Shown here piece after piece: positions 24,173 through 32,008 of a stretch of 64,000 nt of DNA. Each line of letters begins with the position of its first letter. Position 1 is the first letter of the stretch. Under the pieces are notes generated by a model. That model made no database searches. It was not told where the DNA came from and was given only the letters and a program-made list of their open reading frames with translations. Both the position numbers and the translations under genes were made by a program. This DNA is from Amycolatopsis sp. WQ 127309 (GTDB lineage Bacteria > Actinomycetota > Actinomycetes > Mycobacteriales > Pseudonocardiaceae), in NCBI RefSeq assembly GCF_023023025.1, contig NZ_CP095481.1, positions 9,437,001 through 9,501,000 on the forward strand. The letters are read 5' to 3'.

Positions 24173-24979
24173 TCACCTTTCTTGTCCGGGGAAGACGGCT
24201 CGGCCCAGCCACGCCCGCGCTGTGCCACCGGCCGCCGGGTCGTAGGCCGGGTGGATCCGCCGCCCGTACTTCGCGGCGACGTCGGCGAGTTCGCCCACGT
24301 CCGGCTCCCAGCCGTGCCGGGTCAGCCACCGCGCCGGCTCGACCGGCCCCGACCGCCACAACCGGGCGAGGTCGGGGCCGATCGCCGCGCGCAGGGCGGC
24401 ACTGGTTTCGACGTGGTCGAAGGCGAGCATGCTGCCCGCCGCGCTGAGCCCGGTGATCGTCGCCAAGAGCCCGTCCGCGGCGGCTTCGTCCAGCGCGTAG
24501 AGCAGTCCTTCGGTCAGCCACGCCGTGGGCCGGCCGGGCCGGAACCCGGCCTCCCGCAACGGCTCCGCCCAGTCGTCACGCAGGTCGGCGACGACGGGAC
24601 GCCGGACGCACCGAGCCATCAGGGACGCCGCGGCGGCTTCCTTGAACCGCAGCACGGGGGCTTGGTCGACTTCGAAGACCTCGGTGCCGGCGGGCCAGTC
24701 GAGCCGCCACGGGCGACCGTCCATTCCGGACGCGACGAGCACGACCTGCCGAGCCCCGGCGGCCAGCAGCGCGTCGTCCAGGAACCGCGTCCGCACGGCG
24801 ACCTGCGGTCCCATCACTGCGGCGAAGTCGGGCTTCTCTTCGGTGATCCCGGCGGCCTCCAGGAACAGCCGCGCGCACGGGTCGGCGGCCAGCCGGTCCG
24901 GGCGGCGGTCCTCGGCCGCGCGCAGCAGCGCCACCTCGAACGCGGTCCGCCCGATCGCGTCGATCCCGTCCAGGTCCAT
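24173..24979 (-). CDS. Class I SAM-dependent methyltransferase (TIGR00027/LCM-like)
   Basis: A 268-residue protein of the leucine-carboxyl-methyltransferase-like group that is expanded in actinobacteria. The SAM-binding segment is VVLVASGMDGRPWRLDWPAG, followed by FEVDQAPVLRFKEAA and WLTEGLLYALDE. ATG at 24977-24979 has a good ribosome site (GAGGAGG on the gene's sense strand). A longer frame upstream would cross the palindrome. The MarR-type operator at 25021 lies about 42 nt upstream, so the gene is probably part of the MarR regulon. The substrate is unknown. Confidence 0.83.
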   Translation of the reverse strand: MDLDGIDAIGRTAFEVALLRAAEDRRPDRLAADPCARLFLEAAGITEEKPDFAAVMGPQVAVRTRFLDDALLAAGARQVVLVASGMDGRPWRLDWPAGTEVFEVDQAPVLRFKEAAAASLMARCVRRPVVADLRDDWAEPLREAGFRPGRPTAWLTEGLLYALDEAAADGLLATITGLSAAGSMLAFDHVETSAALRAAIGPDLARLWRSGPVEPARWLTRHGWEPDVGELADVAAKYGRRIHPAYDPAAGGTARAWLGRAVFPGQER

Positions 24980-25020
24980 ACGCCTCCTCTCGACGCAGTC
25001 ATTCGGTTGCGTTCGCGACG

Positions 25021-25034
25021 GTATCATGTGATAC
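25021..25034. promoter_or_regulatory. MarR-type operator GTATC-N4-GATAC
   Basis: GTATCATGTGATAC is a perfect palindrome (arms GTATCA/TGATAC) between the methyltransferase gene and the wrbA-like remnant. Like the site at 22016, it is followed by GTTC. Confidence 0.75.
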
Positions 25035-25084
25035 GTTCAGCCGTGAAGGATTCACCGAGTGGTGAATCAGCGAGGAGAGCGGTC

Positions 25085-25365
25085 ATGTCCGAGCCGGGGC
25101 GGCGGTGCGGCTACAGCGCGTCGAGGAGATCGCGCCCGTCCAGGCGATCGCCCGCAACGGCGCCTGGGTCGAGCACCTGGCCGGCACCGGGCACATCCCG
25201 GTGGCCACCCACGACGACCTGCCCTGGACCGACGCGGTCGTGTTCGGCACCCCGGCGCCGGCCATGTCACCGGCGACGACGGCTCGATCGCCGTCGGCGA
25301 AACGGCGTTGACGGCGGCCCGCTCGCAGGGCCGCGGCCCTGCGGTACGGGCTCGCCGCGGCGTGA
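25085..25365 (+). pseudogene. WrbA/flavodoxin-like quinone oxidoreductase remnant
   Basis: After a start-like ATG (25085), a frame shift leads into RVEEIAPVQAIARNGAW and HIPVATHDDLPWTDAVVFGTP (25108-25260), the central part of a WrbA-type flavoprotein. The frame then changes near 25261 and encodes VTGDDGSIAVGETALTAARS, the family's C-terminal segment. The N-terminal flavin-binding part and about 90 central residues are missing. An intact WrbA is about 200 residues. It is divergent from the methyltransferase, with the MarR-type operator between them. Confidence 0.7.
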
Positions 25366-25368
25366 GGC

Positions 25369-25839
25369 CTACGCCTCGTCCCCGGGCGGATAGGTGAACC
25401 GGGTCAGCAGGTCCATCAGCTTCGCCGGCTCGCCGGCACGCAGGTGCGAGAGCAGCGCTTCGGCCGGGGCGAGCGCGTCCTCGTGCGCGGCGTCGAAGGC
25501 CTTGACGCCGTCCGGGGTGATCTCGACCTCGCGCACCCGCCGGTCCCCCGGCACGGCATTGCGGACCGCGAACCCCTTCGCCTCCAGGTCGTCGACGACC
25601 CGCATGATCCCGGCCTTGTCCGATCCGGTCGCCTCGACCAGGTCCCGCTGCGTCGTCGGCCCGCGGTCCACCAGGATGATCAACACGGCGAAGTGCCGCA
25701 GCTCCAACCCGTGCGGGCGCATCGCGGCGGCCATCGCCCCCGCCGCGCGGGCGTGCGCCCGGCGCAGCAGCAGCCCCAACGCGAACGGGGAGACGTCCCC
25801 CGGGCGGTCGGTGGCGCGCGTCCTGGGCTTGGCGGTCAT
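25369..25839 (-). CDS. MarR family transcriptional regulator (paralogue 2)
   Basis: A 156-residue MarR protein with the winged helix PTTQRDLVEATGSDKAGIM and wing FAVRNAVPGDRRVREVEIT. Like paralogue 1 it has SPFALGLLLRRAH, a GSDKA recognition region and RVVDDLE. Because both recognition helices are nearly the same, both repressors probably read GTATC-N4-GATAC. ATG at 25837-25839 lies 37 nt from the degenerate site at 25876, so autoregulation is likely. It is divergent from the SRPBCC gene. Confidence 0.88.
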   Translation of the reverse strand: MTAKPRTRATDRPGDVSPFALGLLLRRAHARAAGAMAAAMRPHGLELRHFAVLIILVDRGPTTQRDLVEATGSDKAGIMRVVDDLEAKGFAVRNAVPGDRRVREVEITPDGVKAFDAAHEDALAPAEALLSHLRAGEPAKLMDLLTRFTYPPGDEA

Positions 25840-25875
25840 GCGAGCACCCTACCCCAACGGGCGTCGAGTGATACG

Positions 25876-25889
25876 GTTTCATTCGATAC
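25876..25889. promoter_or_regulatory. MarR-type operator with one arm change
   Basis: GTTTCATTCGATAC matches GTATC-N4-GATAC at 9 of 10 arm positions. An extra GATAC half-site sits at 25870-25874. It lies between marR paralogue 2 and the SRPBCC gene. Confidence 0.6.
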
Positions 25890-25895
25890 GGAACG

Positions 25896-26447
25896 GTGGT
25901 GGTCGAGGTGATCGGCTTCGGAGTGGCACCCCGCGCGGACGAAGTCGCCGCGCCCGCACCCGGCGACGACCTCGTCCCCCACCCGGACGTCGTGCTGGAC
26001 CGCGGGTTCACCCTGAACGCGCCGCCCGAGCGGGTCTGGCCCTGGTTCGCCCAGCTCGGCAAGAACCGCGCGGGCTGGTACCTGCCCACCGGGATCGAGG
26101 CGCTCCTCCCCCGGCGCCGCCGCGCCCTGCGCCACCTCGACCCCGCGCTGCAGCACCTGCGCCCGGGCGACGTCATCGACGACTGGGGCGGCCGCGACGC
26201 GACCTTCGAGATCGTCACCCACGACCCGCCGCACACCCTCGTCCACCGCTCCACCCGCGGCCGCCTCGAGATCAGCTGGGCGATCCGCCTCACCGGCGAC
26301 GGCCCCGGCACCACCCGGGTCCACCTCCGGTTCCGGCTCAGCGGCGCGCGCCGCCCGCGGCTGGTCGAGTACGGCGGCGGGCTCGTCGACCTGCTGACAG
26401 TCGCCGGTCTCGCCGCGGGCCTGCGCGACCGGCTGCGGACGCCCTGA
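25896..26447 (+). CDS. SRPBCC (START-like) family protein
   Basis: A protein of about 183 residues with the helix-grip pattern: a first strand ending LDRGFTLNAPPERVWPWFAQ (split at TLNA/PPER), then NRAGWYLP, VIDDWGGRDATFEIVTHD, and a C-terminal helix. It has a large hydrophobic cavity in this family and binds lipids or polyketides, or acts as an aromatase. The start is uncertain: GTG at 25896 or GTG at 25908. The promoter overlaps the MarR site, so it is probably another regulon member. Confidence 0.75.
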   Translation: MVVEVIGFGVAPRADEVAAPAPGDDLVPHPDVVLDRGFTLNAPPERVWPWFAQLGKNRAGWYLPTGIEALLPRRRRALRHLDPALQHLRPGDVIDDWGGRDATFEIVTHDPPHTLVHRSTRGRLEISWAIRLTGDGPGTTRVHLRFRLSGARRPRLVEYGGGLVDLLTVAGLAAGLRDRLRTP

Positions 26448-26462
26448 CCCCGGGCCCCGCCG

Positions 26463-27254
26463 TCACGGGTTTCCGGCCGTGATCTTGACGTCTTCGGGCC
26501 TGGCCGGTGACTTTCGGCGAACGAACCAGGCAATGAGGACGATCACCGGCAGCCCGGCGAGCGCGAGCCACCACCACCCCGACGTCCCGGCCGCGGTCGT
26601 TTCGGGGTGCTGGGCGAAGCCGAGCCCGCCGTCTCGCTGGTACTGGGAGCCGGGCTGCTTGTCCGCGTACCGGTCGTGGACCTGGCGCTGGTAGTCCGCC
26701 AGCGGGACGAACTCCCCGACCGGCGTCTGCGGCAGGCTGGCCTGCAGCAACCGGACGCCGTCAGCGCCCAGCGCGTACCAGCCGTTGATCTGCGGCTCGT
26801 CGAGCAGGACGGCGCCGGCCGGCAGCCGGGTGGCGAGCCGGGTTTCGTCGTCGCCGGACAGGACGCTGCCGACCCGCCACCCCGCCGCGCCGGGGGCGGC
26901 CTGGATGGTGGCGGTGCGGCCGTCCTGGGCGTGCGCGACGACCGCGACGTACTCGAGGACCGCGACCCGGCCGGCGCCGTCACCCCGCACGAACGCCGGG
27001 TCGAGCGTGTAGGCCGGGACACCCGTGTCCGCCACGGTGATGACGCCCGGGTCGGGCTGACCAGGTCTGCGGAAGTTGGTCCGAGCGAAGCTGATCGCCT
27101 CGGCCGAGTGGGCCGCGGTCACCGCCGCGGCGACCTGCGCCGCCGGCAGCGCCACCCACGCGGGTGGTGCGGCCGAGGCCGCCGCACCGGACCCGGCCGT
27201 ACCCGCGAGCGCCAGCAGCACCGCCGTCAGGACCTTCACCGCAGACCTGGTCAT
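26463..27254 (-). CDS. Exported protein with C-terminal membrane anchor
   Basis: A 263-residue protein. The N-terminal signal peptide (residues ~1-29, TAVLLALAGTAGSGAAASA) is followed by an extracytoplasmic domain of about 190 residues. One C-terminal membrane helix (WWWLALAGLPVIVLIAWFV) and a short basic tail complete the protein. The domain contains GWRVGSVLSGDD and QINGWYALGADGVRLL; no family is recognised. It starts 8 nt after the papain-like protease stop and is its operon partner, so it may be the protease's substrate, receptor or protector at the cell surface. Confidence 0.7.
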   Translation of the reverse strand: MTRSAVKVLTAVLLALAGTAGSGAAASAAPPAWVALPAAQVAAAVTAAHSAEAISFARTNFRRPGQPDPGVITVADTGVPAYTLDPAFVRGDGAGRVAVLEYVAVVAHAQDGRTATIQAAPGAAGWRVGSVLSGDDETRLATRLPAGAVLLDEPQINGWYALGADGVRLLQASLPQTPVGEFVPLADYQRQVHDRYADKQPGSQYQRDGGLGFAQHPETTAAGTSGWWWLALAGLPVIVLIAWFVRRKSPARPEDVKITAGNP

Positions 27255-27262
27255 GGCCTAGC

Positions 27263-27949
27263 TCACCGCCCGCCCGTGATGCCGACGACGGTGTCGCCCC
27301 AGGTGAACTCGCTGTTGCGCAGGTAGTCGTTGTAGGACTGCGTGCGGTAGCGCTGGTAGGTCGGCCACGGGTCGCCGACGTTCAGCGACTGGTTGCTCGC
27401 GTCGTAGCCGTAGATCACCTCGGCGTGGCCGCCGCCGGAGGTCCAGTAGATCCCGGTGAGGGCCGGGTTCCCGGCGTCGATCTGCTGGGTGACCGTCGAG
27501 AACGACACCGCGCCGCCGGCGCTGCTCGCGGAGAACCCGGTGCCGCGGAACCCGTTGACGATCTCGCCGATCTGCGCGGCCTGGTTCGGGCAGTTGCCCG
27601 TGGTGGTGCCCTTGCCGGCGGCGCAGAACTGGTTCTGCGACGTCGAAGCGCCGTGGAACTGCTCGATGCTCGCGCCGTCGGCGGCCCAGCACCACTCGTC
27701 GTTCTGCTGCACCTGCTGGCTGTAGTTCAGGCTGCGCGCGGCCTTGGCGTCCCGGGCCGCGTTCGCGGCGGCCGGGAGCCGCAACGCGCTGTTGTCGCTC
27801 AGCGGGTGGGTGAGCGTCACGCCGTTCGGCGCCGGCGGCGCGACCGGCTGGGCCCCGGCCGCCGGGGTGAGCGCGAGCGTGGCCGTGACCACGACCGCAC
27901 CACACGTGAGAACCAGGCCCATCATTCGTTTGTCCAGCGCGATGACCAC
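27263..27949 (-). CDS. Secreted papain-like cysteine protease
   Basis: A 228-residue protein from GTG at 27947-27949, chosen because AAGGAG precedes it. A signal peptide (~1-33) is followed by a catalytic domain. The nucleophile is Cys87 in NDEWCWAADGASI, His175 lies in GGGHAEVIYGYD, and an acid or amide follows in NVGDPWP. The layout and the WCWAA motif match the papain-like C39_2/AvrRpt2-type group. It is exported, so its targets are outside the cell. It is the first gene of a two-gene operon with the anchored protein. Confidence 0.8.
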   Translation of the reverse strand: MVIALDKRMMGLVLTCGAVVVTATLALTPAAGAQPVAPPAPNGVTLTHPLSDNSALRLPAAANAARDAKAARSLNYSQQVQQNDEWCWAADGASIEQFHGASTSQNQFCAAGKGTTTGNCPNQAAQIGEIVNGFRGTGFSASSAGGAVSFSTVTQQIDAGNPALTGIYWTSGGGHAEVIYGYDASNQSLNVGDPWPTYQRYRTQSYNDYLRNSEFTWGDTVVGITGGR

Positions 27950-28271
27950 GAGCTTCTCCTTGCACAAAAGGGAAAGGGGGACGACGGGGAACGGTTCCGG
28001 ACCCATTCCGCGGTAACTTCGCCCCATCACTGTGCGACAGGAGAAAATCACCGACAACCGACGCAAGTCGGTAAACGATGAGTAAACGACCGGCCCGCCG
28101 CACGGTGGCCCGCGTTACGTATCCGCTGGTCAGCACGCGGTGTTCGCGACGAGGGGCCGACGCCGCCGCCTCGGTGTTATCCCAGGTGTTATGGGTGCGG
28201 CCGGCCCTCGCCGCGAGCGGTTTTACCGGCCTTTCGGATCCCGGCGGCGGGCGGGCTGACAGACTCGACCG
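27950..28271. other. Divergent intergenic region with two short palindromes
   Basis: These 322 nt between the protease and the DMT-like transporter hold no gene I can support. Two palindromes stand out: GGAACGGTTCC (27988-27998), about 40 nt from the protease start, and ACCGAC-GCAA-GTCGGT (28057-28072). A GTAAACGA direct repeat follows at 28071-28088. They are candidate operator or promoter elements. Confidence 0.4.
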
Positions 28272-29123
28272 GTGATCCTCGGTTACGTCCTCGCCCTGCT
28301 GGCCGCCGTCGCGTCGGGCAGCGGCTCGATCCTGGAGTCCGCCGGCGTCCGGCGGGCCGGTGCCTACGGCGGCGCGCCCCAGGACCTCGTCGCCCTGCGC
28401 GGCCAGCCGCTGTACTTCCTCGGCGTGGGCGTGGACCTGCTGGGCTTCATCTTCGCCGCCGCGGCACTGCACCGGCTGCCGCTGTTCCTCGTCCAGTCGG
28501 TGCTGGCGTTCAGCGTCGGCGTCACCGCGACGATCTCCGCGTTCCTCGGCATCCGGCTGGCCTCCGCCGGCTGGGTCGCGCTGGGCGTCGGCGCGACCGG
28601 CCTCGTCCTGCTGGGCCTGTCCGCGGACCCGGGTCCCGCGCACCTGCTGCCCACCGCCGCCAAGTACCTGCTGCTGGCCGCGGCGGTGCCGATCGCGGCG
28701 ACCGGCTTCTCCGTCCAGCGCCACGACCACCGCTGGTCGGCGCCCGTGCTGGGCTTCTGCGGCGGCCTGGGCTTCAGCGTCGTCGGCATCTCCGCCCGGA
28801 CGCTCGACACGTCGGGCCCGGCCTGGCGGGTGGCGCTGGACCCGGCGATCTGGGCGATGATCGCCAACGGCCTGGTCGCCGCGGTGGTCTTCGCGATGGC
28901 CCTGCAACGCGGCCGCGCGACCGCCGTCACGGCCACGATGTTCACCACCAACACCGCCGTGTCCTCGCTGATCGGCGTGACCATCCTGGACGACCGCGTC
29001 CGCGACGGCTTCACGGTCGCGGCCATCGCGGGTTTCGTGCTCGCCGTCGCCGGCGCGATCGGCACCGCGCACTACGCCGCCGCCCACAAGGCCCCCGCCG
29101 AGGAGACCGCGGAACCGGTCTAG
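28272..29123 (+). CDS. DMT-superfamily-like membrane transporter
   Basis: A 283-residue protein with eight to ten membrane spans, beginning MILGYVLALLAAVASGSGSI (GTG at 28272). The pattern of paired helices with small residues (TATISAFLGIRLASAGW; TMFTTNTAVSSLIGVTILDD) is that of EamA/DMT or NIPA-like permeases. The substrate is unknown. No clear ribosome site is seen before the GTG. It stands alone, with the TetR gene convergent downstream. Confidence 0.7.
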   Translation: MILGYVLALLAAVASGSGSILESAGVRRAGAYGGAPQDLVALRGQPLYFLGVGVDLLGFIFAAAALHRLPLFLVQSVLAFSVGVTATISAFLGIRLASAGWVALGVGATGLVLLGLSADPGPAHLLPTAAKYLLLAAAVPIAATGFSVQRHDHRWSAPVLGFCGGLGFSVVGISARTLDTSGPAWRVALDPAIWAMIANGLVAAVVFAMALQRGRATAVTATMFTTNTAVSSLIGVTILDDRVRDGFTVAAIAGFVLAVAGAIGTAHYAAAHKAPAEETAEPV

Positions 29124-29228
29124 TGCCGTGCGTCTGAGGTTCGTTGACGGGGGCCGGGCGTTGGGGCCGGGACGCCCCCAGGAAGTCGCGGCCCGGCGAC
29201 TCAGGTCACCAGCCGGACACGTCCGGGA

Positions 29229-29801
29229 TCACGGGGTGAGGCGCTCGACCAGGGCGTCGACGAGGCCGGCGCGTTCCCGCGGGGTCAGCAGGTCCGGCAG
29301 GGTCAGGCGCTCGATGATCAGCCAGTTCAGGGCCAGCCACAGCAGCTTGACCGTCGTCGCGTCGCCGGGCAGGCCCGTCTTCAGGTGGTTCGCCACGTTG
29401 AAGTCGAGGTCCGCGCGGATCCGCTGGGTCAGCACCTCCCGCAGCTCCGGGCGGCGGGCCGCCTCCAGGCGCAGCTCCAGCAGGGCCAGAAAGCCCGTCG
29501 GGAAGGCCGCCACCCGCTCGACCAGGGCGTGCATCAGCTCGGCGAGGCGGGCGCGGTCGCGCGGGCCGTCGAACGGGGCGGCCAGGGTTGCCTCGTCCGG
29601 GACCAGCCGTTCGTAGACGCGCTCGCCCGCGCCGGTGAGGATCTCCTCGCGGCCGGCGAAGTAGTTGGAGGCGGTGCCGGTGGGCACCGCGGCCCGCTGG
29701 TCCACCGCGCGGAACGTCAGCCCACGGGCGCCGTCCGCCGCCAGGACCTCGATCGCCGCGTCGAGCAGGGCCGCCCGTCGTTCCGGATTGCGTCGCGCCA
29801 T
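29229..29801 (-). CDS. TetR family transcriptional regulator
   Basis: A 190-residue TetR regulator. The N-terminal helix-turn-helix (residues ~8-55: RRAALLDAAIEVLAADGARG, then AAVPTGTASNYFAGREEIL) is followed by a helical ligand-binding domain. It is divergent from the reductase gene, with a long inverted repeat between them, the standard layout for a repressor controlling its neighbour and itself. The ligand is unknown. Confidence 0.9.
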   Translation of the reverse strand: MARRNPERRAALLDAAIEVLAADGARGLTFRAVDQRAAVPTGTASNYFAGREEILTGAGERVYERLVPDEATLAAPFDGPRDRARLAELMHALVERVAAFPTGFLALLELRLEAARRPELREVLTQRIRADLDFNVANHLKTGLPGDATTVKLLWLALNWLIIERLTLPDLLTPRERAGLVDALVERLTP

Positions 29802-29817
29802 CGCTTGTAACCACTCC

Positions 29818-29849
29818 GCCTGTAGTGTTATGGTCGAACCACTACAGGC
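29818..29849. promoter_or_regulatory. TetR operator, 10-bp inverted arms
   Basis: GCCTGTAGTG (29818-29827) and CACTACAGGC (29840-29849) are perfect inverted repeats 12 nt apart in the divergent TetR-reductase promoter region. A further GTACTACA half-like element follows at 29853-29860. Confidence 0.8.
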
Positions 29850-29883
29850 AAAGTACTACACATCGAGTTGTTCCGGGGGTCGC

Positions 29884-30453
29884 ATGCGCAAGCTCGTCTA
29901 CTACGTCGCCGTCTCGATCGACGGGTTCATCGCCGGGCCGGGCGGCGAGTTCGACTTCTACCCGGAGGCGCCGGACATGGTCGAGTACCTCCGGGCGGAG
30001 TTCCCGGAGACCATGCCGAGCCACGTGCGGCCGCACATCGGGCTCGACGGCGTGCCGAACAAGCGGTTCGACACGGTGGTCATGGGCCGCGGCGCCTACC
30101 AGCCGGGGCTCGACGTCGGCGTCACCAGCCCCTACGCCCACCTCCGGCAGGTCGTGGCGTCGACGACGCTCGGCGCGATCGCCGACCCCGCCGTCGAGCT
30201 GACCGGCGACCCGGTGACCACCGTCCGCCGGCTCAAGGGCGAGCCCGGCGCGGACATCTGGCTCTGCGGCGGCGCGCGGCTCGCGGGCGAGCTGCTGCCG
30301 GAGATCGACGAACTGGTGTTCAAGCGCTACCCGGTCGTTGCGGGCCACGGCCTCCCGGCGTTCACCGGCCCGTTCCGGCCGCGGCCGTTCACCCCGGTGG
30401 AGACCCGGACGTTCAGCCACGGCGGCACCATCACCACCTACCGCCCGGCCTGA
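29884..30453 (+). CDS. Dihydrofolate reductase-like (RibD C-terminal domain) protein
   Basis: A 189-residue protein: MRKLVYYVAVSIDGFIAGPG at the start, FDTVVMGRGAYQPG in the cofactor region, and DIWLCGGARLAGELLPEIDE, the RibD C-terminal signature. It should be an NADPH-dependent reductase of unknown substrate. ATG at 29884 follows GGGGG. It is controlled by the adjacent TetR-type repressor through the operator at 29818. It is probably inducible, as in many actinobacterial detoxification pairs. Confidence 0.85.
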   Translation: MRKLVYYVAVSIDGFIAGPGGEFDFYPEAPDMVEYLRAEFPETMPSHVRPHIGLDGVPNKRFDTVVMGRGAYQPGLDVGVTSPYAHLRQVVASTTLGAIADPAVELTGDPVTTVRRLKGEPGADIWLCGGARLAGELLPEIDELVFKRYPVVAGHGLPAFTGPFRPRPFTPVETRTFSHGGTITTYRPA

Positions 30454-30459
30454 CCGGGC

Positions 30460-31320
30460 TCAAGGCCGCTGGTTCTGGAACTGGAACTGGACCCGCACCG
30501 AGCCGTCCAGCGGGACGATGATCGTCGAGTCGCTCGCCGACCACCGGTCCGGCACGAGGAACATCCGGTCCTTGCCGTGGATCAGCAGGCGGAGGTGCCG
30601 GTAGCGGTAGTGGAACGTCTGGCCTTCGGACGGCGGCAGCTTCGTCTCCTCGAGACCGGGACTGCGCAGGTACAGGCTCTCCTTGGTGTCGAGGATGACG
30701 CTGGGCAGTTTGTCGAGGCGGTTCGCCTCGGCCATCGCGAGCCCGCGGCCGGACCACTGCGCGATCGTGGCCGTCATCCAGAACACGCTGACGGCGAGCA
30801 CCAGGTACCCGAGGACGACCGAGCTCCGCCGGAACGACGGCGCGCCGTCCGGTGGCCGCCGGACGGTCGCGCCGTACCGCAGGAGCGTGGCGCCCACGGC
30901 GATCAGCAACGGCGTCACCAGGCCGAACAACCACCAGTCCCGCAGGAAGGTGTAACCGGACACCAGCACGAGACCGGCGATCAGCGTGGCGAGCCCGATC
31001 CCCTGCGCGACCCGGCCCAGCCGGCGCACCGCCGTCGCCGTCCGGATTTGCTTCCGGACGGCGGCGCGCACCGCGACCGAGCCGAGCCCGGCCGCGGTGA
31101 CCACGAGCAACGGCGTCAACAGGGGCTGCGGGCTGCGCATGATGTACTCCTGCGTGCCGAGCCCGATCGTGTCGACGTCGACGCCGAAGTACTCGTACCG
31201 CGCCCGCGCGGAGACGTAACCGAAGTAGAACAGCATCGCGGTCAGCAGCGTCAGCGGCGGGATCGCGGTCTTGCCCGCATCGAGGAAACGCTCGAGCGCC
31301 CCGGCGGCCGCCGGGCTCAC
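30460..31320 (-). CDS. Five-span membrane protein with C-terminal extracytoplasmic domain
   Basis: A 286-residue protein from GTG at 31318-31320, whose GTGA overlap with the lipoprotein stop argues for coupling. It has five hydrophobic helices in the first ~195 residues. A polar C-terminal domain of about 90 residues (VILDTKESLYLRSPGLEETK, then HYRYRHLRLLIHGKDRMFLV) follows. The family is not recognised. It forms a likely operon with the sigma factor and lipoprotein genes upstream, so it may take part in sensing or in the envelope function that the sigma factor controls. Confidence 0.65.
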   Translation of the reverse strand: MSPAAAGALERFLDAGKTAIPPLTLLTAMLFYFGYVSARARYEYFGVDVDTIGLGTQEYIMRSPQPLLTPLLVVTAAGLGSVAVRAAVRKQIRTATAVRRLGRVAQGIGLATLIAGLVLVSGYTFLRDWWLFGLVTPLLIAVGATLLRYGATVRRPPDGAPSFRRSSVVLGYLVLAVSVFWMTATIAQWSGRGLAMAEANRLDKLPSVILDTKESLYLRSPGLEETKLPPSEGQTFHYRYRHLRLLIHGKDRMFLVPDRWSASDSTIIVPLDGSVRVQFQFQNQRP

Positions 31321-31946
31321 CCGGTGGGAGTCGCCGTGGTCTCGGTCGCCGTGGTCTCGGTCGACGGCGACTCCGGCTGGGTCAGCCCGATCACCCCGGG
31401 GCTCACCCGGGTCGGGAGGTCCCGGCATGAGGCGTCCTTTCCGGCGGCGCACACCACCTGGCCCTTGATCGTCAGCGTCGCGTCGTCGCCGGTCCCGCGC
31501 GCGGTCACCGCGACGGAACAGGCGCGGGCCCCCGAACTGAACGTGAACGAGGCGCACGCGGGCGATTCCCCGCACTGACCGCCCTGGCTGAAGGCCCCCG
31601 GCGGGTCCACCTCGACCTTGACGACGGTGAAATCGTTGTCCGCCAACAGGTCCGCCTGCAGCCAGCTGGCGGTCACGCACTGGTCCTCGGCGCCGGAGTT
31701 GTCGGGGACGCCGCCGACCGGCAGCTGCGGGATCGTGATCGCGCCCCCGGTGTCGTCGGCGGTACGCGGGCTCTCCGGGCCCGACGGCTCGGCGCTCGGG
31801 GCGCCGGTGGGCAGGGGTGCCTCCGTGGTGGCGTCCTGCGCACCGGAGCCGGAGCCGGACCCGGAATCGGTGGAGTCGGAGCAGCCGGCCGCCGCGAAGA
31901 CGAGCACGGCGGCCGCGGCGGCCAGGGTGGTACGGAACAGGTTCAT
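31317..31946 (-). CDS. Putative lipoprotein
   Basis: A 209-residue protein with a lipoprotein signal (lipobox AAGC, Cys22). A Ser/Gly/Asp-rich and Pro-rich linker of about 55 residues follows, then a compact domain with four cysteines (DQCVTASW, GGQCGESPACASF, ARACSVAV, VVCAAGKDASC). The C-terminus is a Thr/Glu-rich tail. ATG at 31944-31946 has an excellent ribosome site (GAGGAGG on the sense strand). It lies between the sigma factor and the multi-span protein and probably acts at the outer face of the membrane. No family is recognised. Confidence 0.75.
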   Translation of the reverse strand: MNLFRTTLAAAAAVLVFAAAGCSDSTDSGSGSGSGAQDATTEAPLPTGAPSAEPSGPESPRTADDTGGAITIPQLPVGGVPDNSGAEDQCVTASWLQADLLADNDFTVVKVEVDPPGAFSQGGQCGESPACASFTFSSGARACSVAVTARGTGDDATLTIKGQVVCAAGKDASCRDLPTRVSPGVIGLTQPESPSTETTATETTATPTG

Positions 31947-32008
31947 CGTGGTTCCTCCTCGGCTTGCGGAGCCGCGAGCACGGGCGGTGATACCGCCGGT
32001 TCGGCGCA

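Noticed and set aside
21364..24228. A 954-codon reverse frame covering the MarR and FAD monooxygenase genes
   Set aside because: Only the last ~203 codons (DUF3159 protein from 21975) have family signals and ordinary composition. The rest lies opposite well-supported genes.
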